NCBI RefSeq assembly: GCF_021401135.1
Contig: NZ_JACBFO010000007.1
Span: 87,099-151,098 of the forward strand
Direction: 5' to 3'
From: Azonexus sp. R2A61
GTDB taxonomy: Bacteria; Pseudomonadota; Gammaproteobacteria; Burkholderiales; Rhodocyclaceae
Length of the DNA: 64,000 nt
In this document: one piece after another, positions 44,264 to 53,447 of the stretch
Numbering within the stretch: the first letter of the stretch is position 1
Layout: each line of letters opens with the position of its first letter
The notes under the pieces: generated by a model
Told to the model about the DNA's origin: nothing
Database searches by the model: none
Seen by the model: the letters and a program-made list of their open reading frames with translations, nothing else
Position numbers and translations under genes: made by a program

Positions 44264-44563
44264 CTTTGTGACGCCCAACTAGTAGTCGACGACAGAAGTG
44301 TCCAATAAGCTGGACCTCTGTCCGATAAGCTGGAATACGCGACAGGCCGCAGTCCTTGCCTGTTGGGCTTTTTCAGAAAAATGTGTTTTATGCAGCATGC
44401 AGGCGAGAGACTGAAACCGGACAGATTGTCATTGTACTGATGTCATCCATGCAACGGACATCTCGTTGAGCGTCTGCTTTGCAGAATTTTTTTTGAACAG
44501 CAGCAGTTGGCCGATTGCTCCAATACAAGCGCGCTATTTAGTAGCGAAAATCACACCCCCGCC
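44264..44563. other. region between cassette array and hsp70-like gene
   Basis: 300 bases containing the boundary core site GCCCAAC (44273-44279), two near-identical 16-bp direct repeats (44299-44314, 44319-44334) and otherwise AT-rich DNA with no credible gene or intI remnant. Confidence 0.6.
44299..44334. repeat. two direct 16-bp repeats, 20-bp period
   Basis: TGTCCAATAAGCTGGA (44299-44314) and TGTCCGATAAGCTGGA (44319-44334) differ at one base. Closely spaced short repeats like these occur at the ends of some insertion sequences and at operators; no transposase is adjacent, so they may mark a lost element. Confidence 0.6.
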
Positions 44564-45832
44564 CTACCCCCCATACCGCCGCGCCGCCTCAACCGCCAAC
44601 CCGGCCCCGATACTCCCGAACAAATCCCCCTCCACCACGCGCACCTGCGGCAGCAGCGCCGAGATGCGGTGACGCAGCACGGGGATGCCGCTCGAACCGC
44701 CGGTGAAGAAAACCGTGTCGATGCCGCTGGCCGCGATGCCGGCTTCGGGTAACAGCCGGGCGACGGCGCCTTCGATCTTGCCGACCAGGTCCTGCGCGGA
44801 CAGGTCGAAGTCGAGGCGGTTGAGCGCCATCTGCTCGCCGGGCGAGAAGCGCTCCAGCGACAGCGGGGCGGTGTCTTCACTGGACAGGCGGATCTTCGCT
44901 TCTTCGACCTGATGTGCCAGCCAGTGGCCGGCGCGCTCGCGAATCAACGCCAGCAGGCGGTCGAGCCGCTCGGGCTCGGCGGCGTCGATCTGTAGCCGCT
45001 GCTGCTCGGTCCACACCTGGCGCGTGTAGGCGAAGTTGATGGTGTGCCAGGTGGCGAGGTTGAAGTAGATGCTGGAGGGCATCTCGCGGCCGTTTTTCAG
45101 TTGGCTGCGATGGCCGAGCAGCGGCATGACCTGCGCCAAGCTGAGTTGCTTGTCGAAATCGGTGCCGCCGGTGTGGATTCCGTCGTTGGCCAGCACGTCG
45201 CTCCAGCGGTCGGCGGCCTTGGCCCGCTCGGGGGAAAGGCGGACGATGGAGAAGTCGGAGGTACCGCCGCCGATGTCGGCGACCAGCACGACTTCCTCCC
45301 GGGCGAGGCTGGTTTCGTAGTGAAAGGCGGCGGCGATGGGCTCGTACTGGAAGCTCAGCTCCTTGAAACCAACCTCACGGGCGATGGCGGCCAGCGTGTC
45401 TTCGGCCAGTTGGTCGGCGTTGCGGTCGTCATCGACGAAATGGACGGGGCGGCCGAAGACCGCCTGATCGAATGCGCGCTGCCCTTCACGCTCGGCGCGC
45501 GCCTTGAGGCTGGCGATGAATTGCGTGAGCAGGTCACGGAAGCGGACGTTGCGCCCCTGGATTTCGGTGACGCCGTCGATCAGGCTGCTGCCGAGCAGGC
45601 TTTTCAGCGAGCGCATCAGCCGGCCTTCGTAGCCGGCCAGATACTCCTGCAGGCCGGCCCGACCGAAGCTGACGCTGTCTTCCTCGGCATTGAAGAAGAC
45701 CACCGAAGGCAGGGTCGGCTTGCCGTCTTCCAGCGTCAGCAGGACCGGCCGATCCGGCCGCAGCCAGCCGACGGTGGAGTTGGACGTACCGAAATCGATA
45801 CCGCAGGCATGGGCTGAAATCTGGGAAGACAT
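44564..45832 (-). CDS. Hsp70 family protein (YegD-like)
   Basis: 422 residues with actin-like ATPase motifs: GIDFGTSNSTVGW, VADIGGGTSDFSIVRL and FFTGGSSGIPVLRHRIS. It lacks the DnaK substrate-binding domain, matching short YegD-type Hsp70s, whose clients are unknown. The end at 44564 lies near the cassette region; the start at 45832 is divergent from the first TctC gene across 369 bp. No co-chaperone gene is adjacent. Confidence 0.87.
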   Translation of the reverse strand: MSSQISAHACGIDFGTSNSTVGWLRPDRPVLLTLEDGKPTLPSVVFFNAEEDSVSFGRAGLQEYLAGYEGRLMRSLKSLLGSSLIDGVTEIQGRNVRFRDLLTQFIASLKARAEREGQRAFDQAVFGRPVHFVDDDRNADQLAEDTLAAIAREVGFKELSFQYEPIAAAFHYETSLAREEVVLVADIGGGTSDFSIVRLSPERAKAADRWSDVLANDGIHTGGTDFDKQLSLAQVMPLLGHRSQLKNGREMPSSIYFNLATWHTINFAYTRQVWTEQQRLQIDAAEPERLDRLLALIRERAGHWLAHQVEEAKIRLSSEDTAPLSLERFSPGEQMALNRLDFDLSAQDLVGKIEGAVARLLPEAGIAASGIDTVFFTGGSSGIPVLRHRISALLPQVRVVEGDLFGSIGAGLAVEAARRYGG

Positions 45833-46201
45833 GGGGAGGCTTTTTGGGCGGGGCGGCGATGCTACTGCGTGGCTTTCAGGCTGTCCAGAGTATCACTGCC
45901 GCGATAAGCCGCCGCCCCTCGCAACGCGGCCATGCCTTGCGGAATTTCCGGTTTTTCCGGCGTCGACCGCAGCAAGCCAAGCCGTCAGCCAGGCCGCTTA
46001 TACACATTGCATCGACCCTTATCCCGGCGGCTGCACGCTGTTTATAGGCTTAATTTCCTTCATGCCGCTGCACTGCCAGTCTTAAGGTGGCCTCCTTTCT
46101 AAACCGGTCGGCTAGGAATTCCGGTCGGCAGTTTTTGCGCCAACCCTGCGGTCGACCGCAACAAACCGCCATTTCAGCCGATTCAACGCCAGGAGCCCCC
46201 C
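45833..46201. other. divergent intergenic region, hsp70-like/tctC
   Basis: 369 bases. Contains the full palindrome TGCGGTCGACCGCA (46147-46160), a partial one (GTCGACCGCAGC near 45962), and an AGGAG site for the TctC gene. No clear promoter hexamers or gene are seen. Confidence 0.6.
46147..46160. repeat. palindrome TGCGGTCGACCGCA
   Basis: Perfect 14-bp palindrome in the intergenic region 41 bases before the first TctC gene. Same as at 61116-61129; 12-bp core copies are at 11301, 18542 and 59357. Confidence 0.85.
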
Positions 46202-47191
46202 ATGCCCAATTCTTCCCGCCGCAAGCTCATCGCCCTCGCCCTCGGCAGCCTCGCCCTGCCCTTCGCCAGCCCGGTATCCGCCCAGACCGGCTGGCCGGCC
46301 AAGGAAATCCATCTGGTCGTTCCCTGGCCGGCCGGCGGCGAATCCGACGTTTACGCCCGGGCACTGGCCCAGGATCTGAGCGTTCGCCTGAAACAGCCGG
46401 TGATCGTCGAAAACCGTGCCGGCGCCACCGGCGCCATCGGCATCCGCCATGTCGCGCGCAGCAAACCGGACGGTTACACCTTCCTGTTCGGCAACACCAC
46501 ATCGGTGGTCGGCAACGTCGTTTCCTCGCTGGAGCCGGTGCAATTCGATCCGGTGGCCGATTTCACGCCGATTGCCGCCATCGTCGAAAGCGCCTACGTG
46601 TTCTGGGCCCACCCGGCGCTCGGCGTGAAGAATTTCGACGAATTCCTGGTCCGCGCCCGCGACCGCAGCAAGCCGCAACTGGCATTCGGCGTCACCGGAG
46701 CCGGCGCGCTTTCCGAGCTGTCGGTCGAGCAACTGGCCCGCCATTACAAGCTCGACCTGCTCAAGGTCCAGTACAAGGGCTCGGCGCCGCAACTGTCCGA
46801 CCTGATCGCCGGGCACACCCAGATCGGTACCGCCGATCCGTCGGTCGCCCTCGGCCATTACCGCGAAGGCCGCCTGGTGCCCCTGCTGGTGATCGGCAAC
46901 GAGCGCCTGCCGGAACTGCCGAATGTGCCGACGCGCAAGGAACTGGGCATCCGCGAGCCGGACCTGACCATCTGGAACGGCCTGCTCGCCCCGGCCGGCA
47001 CGCCGCGCGAGATCGTCGACGCATTCACCCGCGCCGTCGGCGAATCGGTAAAGAGCACGGTGTACAAGGGCGTCGCCGACGGTCCCGGACGGCGGGCCCT
47101 GTTCCTCTCCGGCCCGGCCTTCGGCGAGCGGATCAAGCGCGAACTGGACGAACGCCGGCGTTACAAGGCCGCCGTCGACAGCGGCAAGTAA
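46202..47191 (+). CDS. Bug/TctC-family solute-binding protein 1
   Basis: Periplasmic receptor of a tripartite tricarboxylate (TTT) transporter. 329 residues with a signal peptide (SSRRKLIALALGSLALPFAS, cut after VSA). Then WPAKEIHLVVPWPAGGESDV, VIVENRAGATGAIGIRHVAR and KPDGYTFLFG, the Bug signature set. It is the most divergent of the four receptors here (PWPAGGESD rather than PFPPGG). It starts the catabolic island and is followed by the TauD-like gene after 39 bp. Ligand probably a carboxylic acid, not determinable. Confidence 0.88.
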   Translation: MPNSSRRKLIALALGSLALPFASPVSAQTGWPAKEIHLVVPWPAGGESDVYARALAQDLSVRLKQPVIVENRAGATGAIGIRHVARSKPDGYTFLFGNTTSVVGNVVSSLEPVQFDPVADFTPIAAIVESAYVFWAHPALGVKNFDEFLVRARDRSKPQLAFGVTGAGALSELSVEQLARHYKLDLLKVQYKGSAPQLSDLIAGHTQIGTADPSVALGHYREGRLVPLLVIGNERLPELPNVPTRKELGIREPDLTIWNGLLAPAGTPREIVDAFTRAVGESVKSTVYKGVADGPGRRALFLSGPAFGERIKRELDERRRYKAAVDSGK

Positions 47192-47230
47192 GCCGTCCCC
47201 TGCCTCCCATCCACACGAGATTTTTCGTTC

Positions 47231-48070
47231 ATGAGCCTCCCTACCTTCACCCGTTTCCGGGCCGAACGCTATACGCCGGCCATCGGCGCACTGATCCACG
47301 ACCTCGACCTGTCGGCGCCGCTCGACGATACCGCGCAACAGGAATTGCGCACCGCGCTGGCCCATTTCGCCGTGCTCTTCTTCCGCCGGCAGACGCTGGA
47401 CGCCCAACGCCAGGTCGAGATCGCCTCGATCTTCGGCACCGCCGACGGCGGCAAGGCCTACTTCCCGACCTCGGCGGACAACCCCATCGTCGAGGTGCTC
47501 GAAACCCGGCCGGGCGGCCCGCGCTATACCACCGACCAGTGGCACCAGGATCTCAGCTACCTGGCCGATCTGCCGGCCGGCGCGGTGCTGCAGGCGGTCG
47601 AGTTGCCGGAAGCCGGCGGCGACACGATCTGGGCCAGCGGTCGTGCGGTCTACCAGGCGCTGGACGCCAATCTCGCCGCTCGCCTCGAAGGCCTGACGGC
47701 CACCCACAGCATCGAGCACAGCGGCTGGCCGGAAATCCTGCGCAGCCAGCCCGACGGCGAAGCCCGCTACCGCCAGATCCGCAACGAACAGGTCCCGGTC
47801 AGCCATCCGTTGATCCGTACCCACCCGGTCACCGGCGAGAAATACGTGTTCACCAATCCCAAGTACGTCGAGCGCATCAACGGCCTGACGCGCGGCGAGA
47901 GCGACTGGCTGCTCGCCCGTCTCCACGCCCTGTACGAGCGCCCCGAGGCGCAGGCGCGGTTGCGCTGGGAATACGGGACCGTCGCCATCTGGGACAACCT
48001 GACTACCTCGCACTACGCCGTGGCCGACTACCTGCCGGCTTACCGGCGCATGCACCGGGTCACTTTCTGA
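47231..48070 (+). CDS. TauD/TfdA-family alpha-ketoglutarate-dependent dioxygenase
   Basis: 279 residues. The 2-His-1-carboxylate site is His105 and Asp107 (DQWHQDLSY) and His261 (TTSHYAVADY); Arg272-273/276 (YRRMHRVTF) would bind 2-oxoglutarate. It resembles taurine/sulfonate and 2,4-D dioxygenases, which hydroxylate next to a sulfonate or ether. Here the neighbours suggest an organic acid, possibly sulfur-containing. It lies between the first TctC gene and the TetR gene, on the same strand. Confidence 0.87.
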   Translation: MSLPTFTRFRAERYTPAIGALIHDLDLSAPLDDTAQQELRTALAHFAVLFFRRQTLDAQRQVEIASIFGTADGGKAYFPTSADNPIVEVLETRPGGPRYTTDQWHQDLSYLADLPAGAVLQAVELPEAGGDTIWASGRAVYQALDANLAARLEGLTATHSIEHSGWPEILRSQPDGEARYRQIRNEQVPVSHPLIRTHPVTGEKYVFTNPKYVERINGLTRGESDWLLARLHALYERPEAQARLRWEYGTVAIWDNLTTSHYAVADYLPAYRRMHRVTF

Positions 48071-48132
48071 AACGCGCCCTTGATCTTCCGGCAGCCGCGC
48101 CTGCGCTTGCCGGAACCCCGCAATATCCCCGA

Positions 48133-48771
48133 ATGACCGGCAAACCTACCCCCCGCAGCGGCCCCGGCCGCCCACCCCGCCAGCACCAGGACGGACTCGA
48201 CACACGCGACGCACTGATCCGCTGCGGCGTCGAAATCCTGACCGAGAAAAGCTTCGCATCGACCAGCATCGGCGAAATCCTGAACCGGCTCGACGTACCG
48301 AAAGGTTCCTTCTATCACTACTTCGACAGCAAGGAAGCCTTCGGCGTCGAGGTCATCGACCGCTACGCCGCCTATTTCGCCCGCAAGCTCAACCGCCAGT
48401 TGAGCGACCGGACGGTAGCGCCGCTGCAGCGCATCGCCAACTTCATTGCCGATGCCGGGCGCGGCATGGAAAAACACGATTTCCAGCGCGGCTGCCTGAT
48501 CGGCAACCTCGGCCAGGAGATGAACTCGCTGCCGGAAACCTTCCGCGCCAAGCTGGAAGCGACCTTTGTCGACTGGCAGCAACGGCTCGCCCTCTGCCTG
48601 CACGCCGCGCAGCAGGACGGCGCCCTGCGCAGCGATGCCGACTGCGAACAACTCGCCGCCTTTTTCTGGATCGGCTGGGAAGGCGCCGTGCTGCGCGCCA
48701 AGCTGGTCCGCAAGATCGCCCCGCTGCTGATCTTTGCCGACGGCTGGTTTGCCGGCCTGCCGCGGGCCTGA
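48133..48771 (+). CDS. TetR/AcrR regulator, AcuR-like
   Basis: 212 residues. HTH region: SFASTSIGEILNRLDVPKGS then FYHYFDSKEAFGVEVIDRYA. The C-terminal domain has FQRGCLIGNLGQEMNSLPET, FRAKLEATFVDWQ and FFWIGWEGAVLRAKLV. AcuR-type repressors, known from acrylate/DMSP catabolism, share RGCLVGNLGQE and WIGWEGA. Hence it may sense an acryloyl-like metabolite. It precedes tctB by 278 bp, the likely operator region, and probably controls the downstream island; effector is inferred. Confidence 0.85.
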   Translation: MTGKPTPRSGPGRPPRQHQDGLDTRDALIRCGVEILTEKSFASTSIGEILNRLDVPKGSFYHYFDSKEAFGVEVIDRYAAYFARKLNRQLSDRTVAPLQRIANFIADAGRGMEKHDFQRGCLIGNLGQEMNSLPETFRAKLEATFVDWQQRLALCLHAAQQDGALRSDADCEQLAAFFWIGWEGAVLRAKLVRKIAPLLIFADGWFAGLPRA

Positions 48772-49049
48772 TTGAGACCTCGCCGCCCCGCCGGAACGGC
48801 TGCCGTACCGGGCATCCCGAGACCAATGAAATGCCCGGCCGGCACCCCGGCAATTCGCCGAATCGATATAGAACCGATCCCAATAAGCTATTCAGGTCTA
48901 AATCGTTCTCCCCACCCGGCGCGCTGCCTATAGTCCCAGCCATATCGAGGCGCGGACGCGTTTTCCGGAATCCCCAGAAAAAGCATCCGCGCATTTTTGA
49001 TCCATCGCTAGACGCTTGGTCTGTTTTTCATTTCCGGGGAGATCGTCCC
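48772..49049 (+). promoter_or_regulatory. putative control region of the tctBA-catabolic operon
   Basis: 278 non-coding bases between the AcuR-like gene and tctB. A TATAGT (-10-like) lies about 110 bases before the tctB ATG with only a weak -35 (TTCTCC, 17 bases upstream), and GGGGA precedes the ATG. No clear palindromic operator was found by eye. Confidence 0.35.
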
Positions 49050-49514
49050 ATGAAACTTCGTCTGATCCGCCAACAGGATTTCACCACCGGCTTGTTCTTT
49101 CTCGTCACCGGCAGCCTCTTCGCCTGGGGCTCGCTGTCGTACAAGATCGGCACCGCCATGCGCATGGGACCGGGTTATTTTCCGCTCGTCCTCGGCGCGC
49201 TGCTGGCGGTGATCGGTCTTTTCCTGGCCGCCCGCAACGCCCGCGTCGACCTGACCCGCGAAGAAAGCCAGTTGATCGAGAAGCCCTGCCTGCGCTCGCT
49301 GCTGTTGATCGGCGTCGCCATGCTGGTGTTCGCCTTTTCGCTGCAAAGCCTCGGCCTGATCGTCGCCACCGTCGGCCTGGTCGTCGTTTCCGGCATTGCC
49401 AGCCAGGCATTCTGCTGGAAGGAAATCGGCGTCCTGAGCACCTCGCTGGCCGCCTTTGCCTCGATCGTCTTCTCCTGGGCGCTCGGCCTGCCCCTGCAGG
49501 TATTTCCGGCATGA
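49050..49514 (+). CDS. tctB: TTT transporter small membrane subunit TctB
   Basis: 154 residues, four hydrophobic helices: DFTTGLFFLVTGSLFAWGSL, GPGYFPLVLGALLAVIGLFL, LLLIGVAMLVFAFSLQSLGL, LIVATVGLVVVSGIAS. MGPGYFP is the TctB hallmark. It works with TctA and a TctC receptor in secondary uptake of tri/dicarboxylates. Stop overlaps the tctA start (ATGA). Confidence 0.88.
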   Translation: MKLRLIRQQDFTTGLFFLVTGSLFAWGSLSYKIGTAMRMGPGYFPLVLGALLAVIGLFLAARNARVDLTREESQLIEKPCLRSLLLIGVAMLVFAFSLQSLGLIVATVGLVVVSGIASQAFCWKEIGVLSTSLAAFASIVFSWALGLPLQVFPA

Positions 49515-51016
49515 TCGAACTGCTCGGACAACTGGGTCAGGGCTTCGAAGCCGCGCTGACCCTGGGCAACGTTTTCTACTGCCTGGTCGGCGTCACCCTG
49601 GGCACCCTGATCGGCGTTCTGCCCGGTCTTGGCCCAGTGGCGACGATTGCCATGCTGCTGCCGGTGACCTACGGCCTGCCGCCGCTGTCGGCGCTGATCA
49701 TGCTGTCGGGCATCTACTACGGCGCCCAGTACGGCGGTTCGACCACCGCCATCCTGGTCAACCTGCCCGGCGAATCGTCTTCGGTGGTCACCTGCCTCGA
49801 CGGTTATGCGATGGCGCGTCAGGGCCGCGCCGGCACCGCACTCGGCGTTGCCGCCCTCGGTTCCTTCTTCGCCGGTACCTTCGCCACGATGCTGATCGCC
49901 GTGCTGGCCACGCCGCTCTCGGAAATCGCCCTGAAATTCGGGCCGGCCGAATACTTTTCGCTGATGGTCCTCGGTCTGGTCGCCGCCGTTGTGCTCGCTT
50001 CCGGTTCGCTGCTCAAGGCCATCGCCATGACCTTGCTCGGCCTGCTGATCGGCATCGTCGGCACCGACGTCAATTCCGGCATCGAACGCTTCAGCTTCGG
50101 TATTCCCGAGCTTTCCGACGGTTTCGACTTCGTCATCGTCTCGATGGGGCTGTTCGGCATCGCCGAGATCATCCACAACCTGGAAAAGAACGAAAGCCGG
50201 CAGATCTTCACCAGCAACGTCGGCCGCCTGTGGCCGGGCCGCGAGGATTTCCGGCGCAGCTGGAAACCGGTCATGCGCGGCACCTTCCTCGGCTCGATCC
50301 TCGGCGTGCTGCCGGGCGGCGGTGCGGTGCTCAGTTCCTTCGCCTCGTATTCGCTGGAAAAGAAGCTCTCCGACGATCCTTCGCGTTTCGGCCAGGGTGC
50401 GGTGGAAGGCGTCGCCGGCCCGGAATCGGCCAACAACGCCGGCGCCCAGACCTCGTTCATCCCGATGCTGACGCTGGGCATCCCGTCCAACGCGGTGATG
50501 GCGCTGATGGTCGGGGCAATGATGATCCACGGCATCGTGCCCGGCCCGCAGGTGATGACCGAGCGCCCGGAACTGTTCTGGGGCCTGATCGCCAGCATGT
50601 GGATCGGCAACGCGCTGCTGGTGCTGCTCAACCTGCCGCTGATCGGCATCTGGGTGCGCCTGCTGAAGGTGCCTTATCGCCTGCTTTACCCGGCCATTCT
50701 GCTGTTCTGCGGCATCGGCATCTACAGCGTGAACCAGAGCGCGGTCGACATTGCCTTCGCGGTCGGTTTCGGCGCCCTCGGCTACCTGTTCATCAAGATC
50801 GGCTGCGAGCCGGCCCCGCTGTTGCTCGGCTACGTGCTCGGCCCGCTGATGGAGGAAAACCTGCGCCGCGCGCTGCTCCTCGCCCGCGGCGACGCCACCG
50901 TCTTCGTCAGCCGGCCGCTCAGCGCCACCCTGCTCGCCCTGGCTGTCCTGCTGATCGTTGTCGTCGCCCTGCCAGCGGTACGCAAAACCCGGGAAGTGGC
51001 CTTCCAGGAAGACTGA
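49511..51016 (+). CDS. tctA: TTT transporter large membrane subunit TctA
   Basis: 501 residues, about 12 helices. Signature VGVTLGTLIGVLPGLGPVAT and SGIYYGAQYGGSTTAILVNL. Later GSILGVLPGGGAVLSSFASY and TLGIPSNAVMALMVGAMMIH complete the TctA duplicated core. Only one TctB-TctA pair is present for four TctC receptors. Start overlaps tctB by 4 bp; the PaaK-like gene follows after 31 bp. Confidence 0.94.
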   Translation: MIELLGQLGQGFEAALTLGNVFYCLVGVTLGTLIGVLPGLGPVATIAMLLPVTYGLPPLSALIMLSGIYYGAQYGGSTTAILVNLPGESSSVVTCLDGYAMARQGRAGTALGVAALGSFFAGTFATMLIAVLATPLSEIALKFGPAEYFSLMVLGLVAAVVLASGSLLKAIAMTLLGLLIGIVGTDVNSGIERFSFGIPELSDGFDFVIVSMGLFGIAEIIHNLEKNESRQIFTSNVGRLWPGREDFRRSWKPVMRGTFLGSILGVLPGGGAVLSSFASYSLEKKLSDDPSRFGQGAVEGVAGPESANNAGAQTSFIPMLTLGIPSNAVMALMVGAMMIHGIVPGPQVMTERPELFWGLIASMWIGNALLVLLNLPLIGIWVRLLKVPYRLLYPAILLFCGIGIYSVNQSAVDIAFAVGFGALGYLFIKIGCEPAPLLLGYVLGPLMEENLRRALLLARGDATVFVSRPLSATLLALAVLLIVVVALPAVRKTREVAFQED

Positions 51017-51047
51017 TTTCGAACGCCTTTAGAAAACACCAAGAACC

Positions 51048-52427
51048 ATGAGCCTCAACCCGCACAATCCCTACGCCATCGCCACCCGCGATCCCGCCGA
51101 ATACCAGGCACAGCTTGGCGAACACCGTTTCCGGAAACTCCGGGAGCAGATCCGCTACCTGTGGTCCAACAAAGACTACTTCCGCCCGCGCTTCCTGGCC
51201 GCCGGCCTGACGTCGCCGGACGACATCCGCAGCATTGACGATTTCCGCCGCCTGCCGGCCTTCATGGACAAGGTCAGCCACCGCCAGTCGCAGGAAGATT
51301 CGCTGGCCCGCTACAACCACCCGTTCGGCCTGCACCTGACGGCACCGCTGGAGAGCGTCGTCCATCTGGCCGGCACCTCCGGCACCACCGGCCAGCCGAC
51401 TTTCTACGCCTTCACGAAACGCGATCTGGAGATTTCGCACCAGACGCTCGCCCGCCTGTTCGCCGAAGCCGGCATCCGGCCGGGCGAGACGACTTTCCAC
51501 GCCTTCGGCCTGTCGCTGTGGCTGGCCGGCGTCACCTACGTGCAGGCGCTGGAAGCCTACGGCGCCCGCCCGGTGGCGCTCGGCGCCGAGGCCGGGGTGC
51601 CGAAGATCCTGAATTACATCAACTTCACCCGACCGACGACGCTGTTCGCCACACCGTCGATGATCAACCAGCTGATCGACCGCGCCCCGGGCGAAATCGG
51701 CAAGCCGGTCGGCGCGCTGGGCATCCGCCGCATCCTCTGCGCCGGCGAGCCGGGGGCCGGCCTGCCGGCCTTCCGCCAGCGGGTACGCGAGCATTTCGGT
51801 GCTGAGGTTTTCGACATGATGGGCGGTGCCTGGCACAACGCGCTGATCTCCTGCGCCAGCAGCGACTACCACGGCATGCACTATCTCACCGACGATAGCT
51901 GCTTCCGCTACGACCTGGTCGATCCGGTGACCAAGGAACCGATTCCGCTGACCGACGGCGCCGTCGGCGAGGCCCTGCACACCGCGCTCGATTACCAGGC
52001 GGCGCCGGCCTTCCGCTATGCCACCGGCGACATCATCAGGATCAACGTCGGTGAATGCCCGGGCTGCGGCGTCTTCGGCACCCGCCTGCAGATCGTCGGC
52101 CGGGTCGACGACATGCTGGCGATCAAGGGGGTCAAGGTCTATCCGGCGGCGATCCAGAGCGTCGTCCTGCAGTTCCAGCCGGAAATCTCCGGCGAGCTGC
52201 GCATCCGTCTCGACGCGCCGCCGCCGCGCGTCGAAGGCCAGTTGCGCCTGGCCGTCGAAGCCGCCGCCGGCCTGCCGGAAGCCCAATGGCCGGAAATCGC
52301 CCAACGCATCGAGCAACGCATCCGCGAACTGCTGACCTTCCGCCCGGCGGTCACCCTGCTGCCCTTCGGCAGCCTGCCGCGCACCGGCGGCAAGACCAAG
52401 CTGATCGAAGTCGCCCCGCAACCCTGA
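51048..52427 (+). CDS. PaaK-like AMP-binding acyl-CoA ligase
   Basis: 459 residues. Activates a carboxylate with ATP and CoA. Motifs: LAGTSGTTGQPTFYAFT (P-loop), RRILCAGEPGAGLPAF, RYATGDIIRI and RVDDMLAIKGVKVYPAAIQS. Closest in layout to phenylacetate-CoA ligases, but the substrate is not clear; the C-terminal PRTGGKTKLIE carries the usual Lys. It probably activates the acid brought in by TctABC. Compare the decayed relative at 40707. Confidence 0.87.
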   Translation: MSLNPHNPYAIATRDPAEYQAQLGEHRFRKLREQIRYLWSNKDYFRPRFLAAGLTSPDDIRSIDDFRRLPAFMDKVSHRQSQEDSLARYNHPFGLHLTAPLESVVHLAGTSGTTGQPTFYAFTKRDLEISHQTLARLFAEAGIRPGETTFHAFGLSLWLAGVTYVQALEAYGARPVALGAEAGVPKILNYINFTRPTTLFATPSMINQLIDRAPGEIGKPVGALGIRRILCAGEPGAGLPAFRQRVREHFGAEVFDMMGGAWHNALISCASSDYHGMHYLTDDSCFRYDLVDPVTKEPIPLTDGAVGEALHTALDYQAAPAFRYATGDIIRINVGECPGCGVFGTRLQIVGRVDDMLAIKGVKVYPAAIQSVVLQFQPEISGELRIRLDAPPPRVEGQLRLAVEAAAGLPEAQWPEIAQRIEQRIRELLTFRPAVTLLPFGSLPRTGGKTKLIEVAPQP

Positions 52428-52447
52428 GCATTTTTCGAGGAAATCCC

Positions 52448-53440
52448 ATGTCGACCGTAAAACTCCCCCGCTTCACCCGCCGCGCCGCACTGATCGCCGC
52501 TGCCCTCGCCGTCCTGACGCCGTTCGCCGCCCAGGCCGACAATTGGCCGAGCAAGCCGATCAAGCTGGTCGTTCCCTACCCGCCCGGCGGCGCCGCCGAT
52601 GCCGTCGGCCGGATCGTTGCCGAAAAGCTGTCGGAGCGCCTGCAGCAATCGGTGATCGTCGAGAACAAGCCGGGCGCCGGCACGGCCATCGCCGCCGACT
52701 ACGTCGCCAAGTCGCCGGCCGACGGCTACACGCTGGCGATTGCGCCGACCGGCCAGCTGACGATCCTGCCGCACGTGCAGAAAAGCGGCCGGCTGGAGCC
52801 GCTGACCGCGTTCACGCCGATCTCCCAGGTCGCCTACACCGCCGTCGCCATCGCTGCCGCGCCGAATTTCCCGGCCGCCACGCTGAAGGAAGCCGTCGCC
52901 CTGGCCAAGGCCAAGCCGGGTGACGTGACGTTCTCGTCGTCGGGCAGCACGACGATCATCCACCTGGCCGGCGAGTATTTCGCCGGGGAAGCCGGCGTCA
53001 AGCTGCTGCACGTGCCGTTCAAGGGCAGCGCGCCGGCGGTCACGGCGCTGCTCGGCGGCGAGGTCAACCTGGCGTTCGACACACTCACCGTGCTGGCGCC
53101 GCAAATCAAGGCCGGCAAGGTCAAGGGCCTGGCGATTGCCGCCAAGGAACGCTCGCCGCTGCTGCCCGAGGTGCCCACCGTCGCCGAACTGGGCTATCCC
53201 GGCTTCGAGGTGCCGTCGTGGTTCGGCCTGGTCGGCCCGGCCGGATTGCCCAAGGAGATCGTCAAGCGGCTCAACGGCGAAATCACCGCCATCCTGGCCC
53301 AGCCGGCGGTCAAGGAACGCCTCGCCGGCCAGGCGCTGCAGGCCTCGCCGGGCACGCCGGAACAGTTCGCCCAGCGCATCCGCGACGACTACGCCAAGTA
53401 CGGCAAGGTCGTCCGCCAGGCCGGCATCACGCTGGAGTAA
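52448..53440 (+). CDS. Bug/TctC-family solute-binding protein 2
   Basis: 330 residues, signal peptide RRAALIAAALAVLTPFAAQA, then [40 protein letters not shown] and [20 protein letters not shown]. It is very similar in motif spacing to receptor 4 (57041): both have [10 protein letters not shown] and [19 protein letters not shown]. It follows the PaaK-like ligase by 20 bp and precedes the GrdB-like gene. Confidence 0.9.
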   Translation: MSTVKLPRFTRRAALIAAALAVLTPFAAQADNWPSKPIKLVVPYPPGGAADAVGRIVAEKLSERLQQSVIVENKPGAGTAIAADYVAKSPADGYTLAIAPTGQLTILPHVQKSGRLEPLTAFTPISQVAYTAVAIAAAPNFPAATLKEAVALAKAKPGDVTFSSSGSTTIIHLAGEYFAGEAGVKLLHVPFKGSAPAVTALLGGEVNLAFDTLTVLAPQIKAGKVKGLAIAAKERSPLLPEVPTVAELGYPGFEVPSWFGLVGPAGLPKEIVKRLNGEITAILAQPAVKERLAGQALQASPGTPEQFAQRIRDDYAKYGKVVRQAGITLE

Positions 53441-53447
53441 ACCGAGC

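Larger units (their letters stand above)
41843..44279 (-). mobile_element. integron cassette array lacking integrase (CALIN)
   Basis: Three gene cassettes on the minus strand, each followed by an attC site, and bounded by a free core site GTTGGGC at 44279-44273. The cassette genes are AT-richer than the flanks and use TTG/GTG starts with short leaders, as cassette genes do. Cassette 3 begins TTGGGC and its own attC R'' is GCCCAAC, an exact match, which confirms the boundaries. No intI-like gene lies within 2 kb on either side in this window. Confidence 0.88.

Noticed and set aside
44264..44563. Integron integrase or attI remnant beside the array
   Set aside because: No frame with tyrosine-recombinase motifs found on either strand; only the core site is present.
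46112..48055. 647-codon open frame antisense to tctC/tauD
   Set aside because: Overlaps two well-supported genes; no ribosome site or motif.
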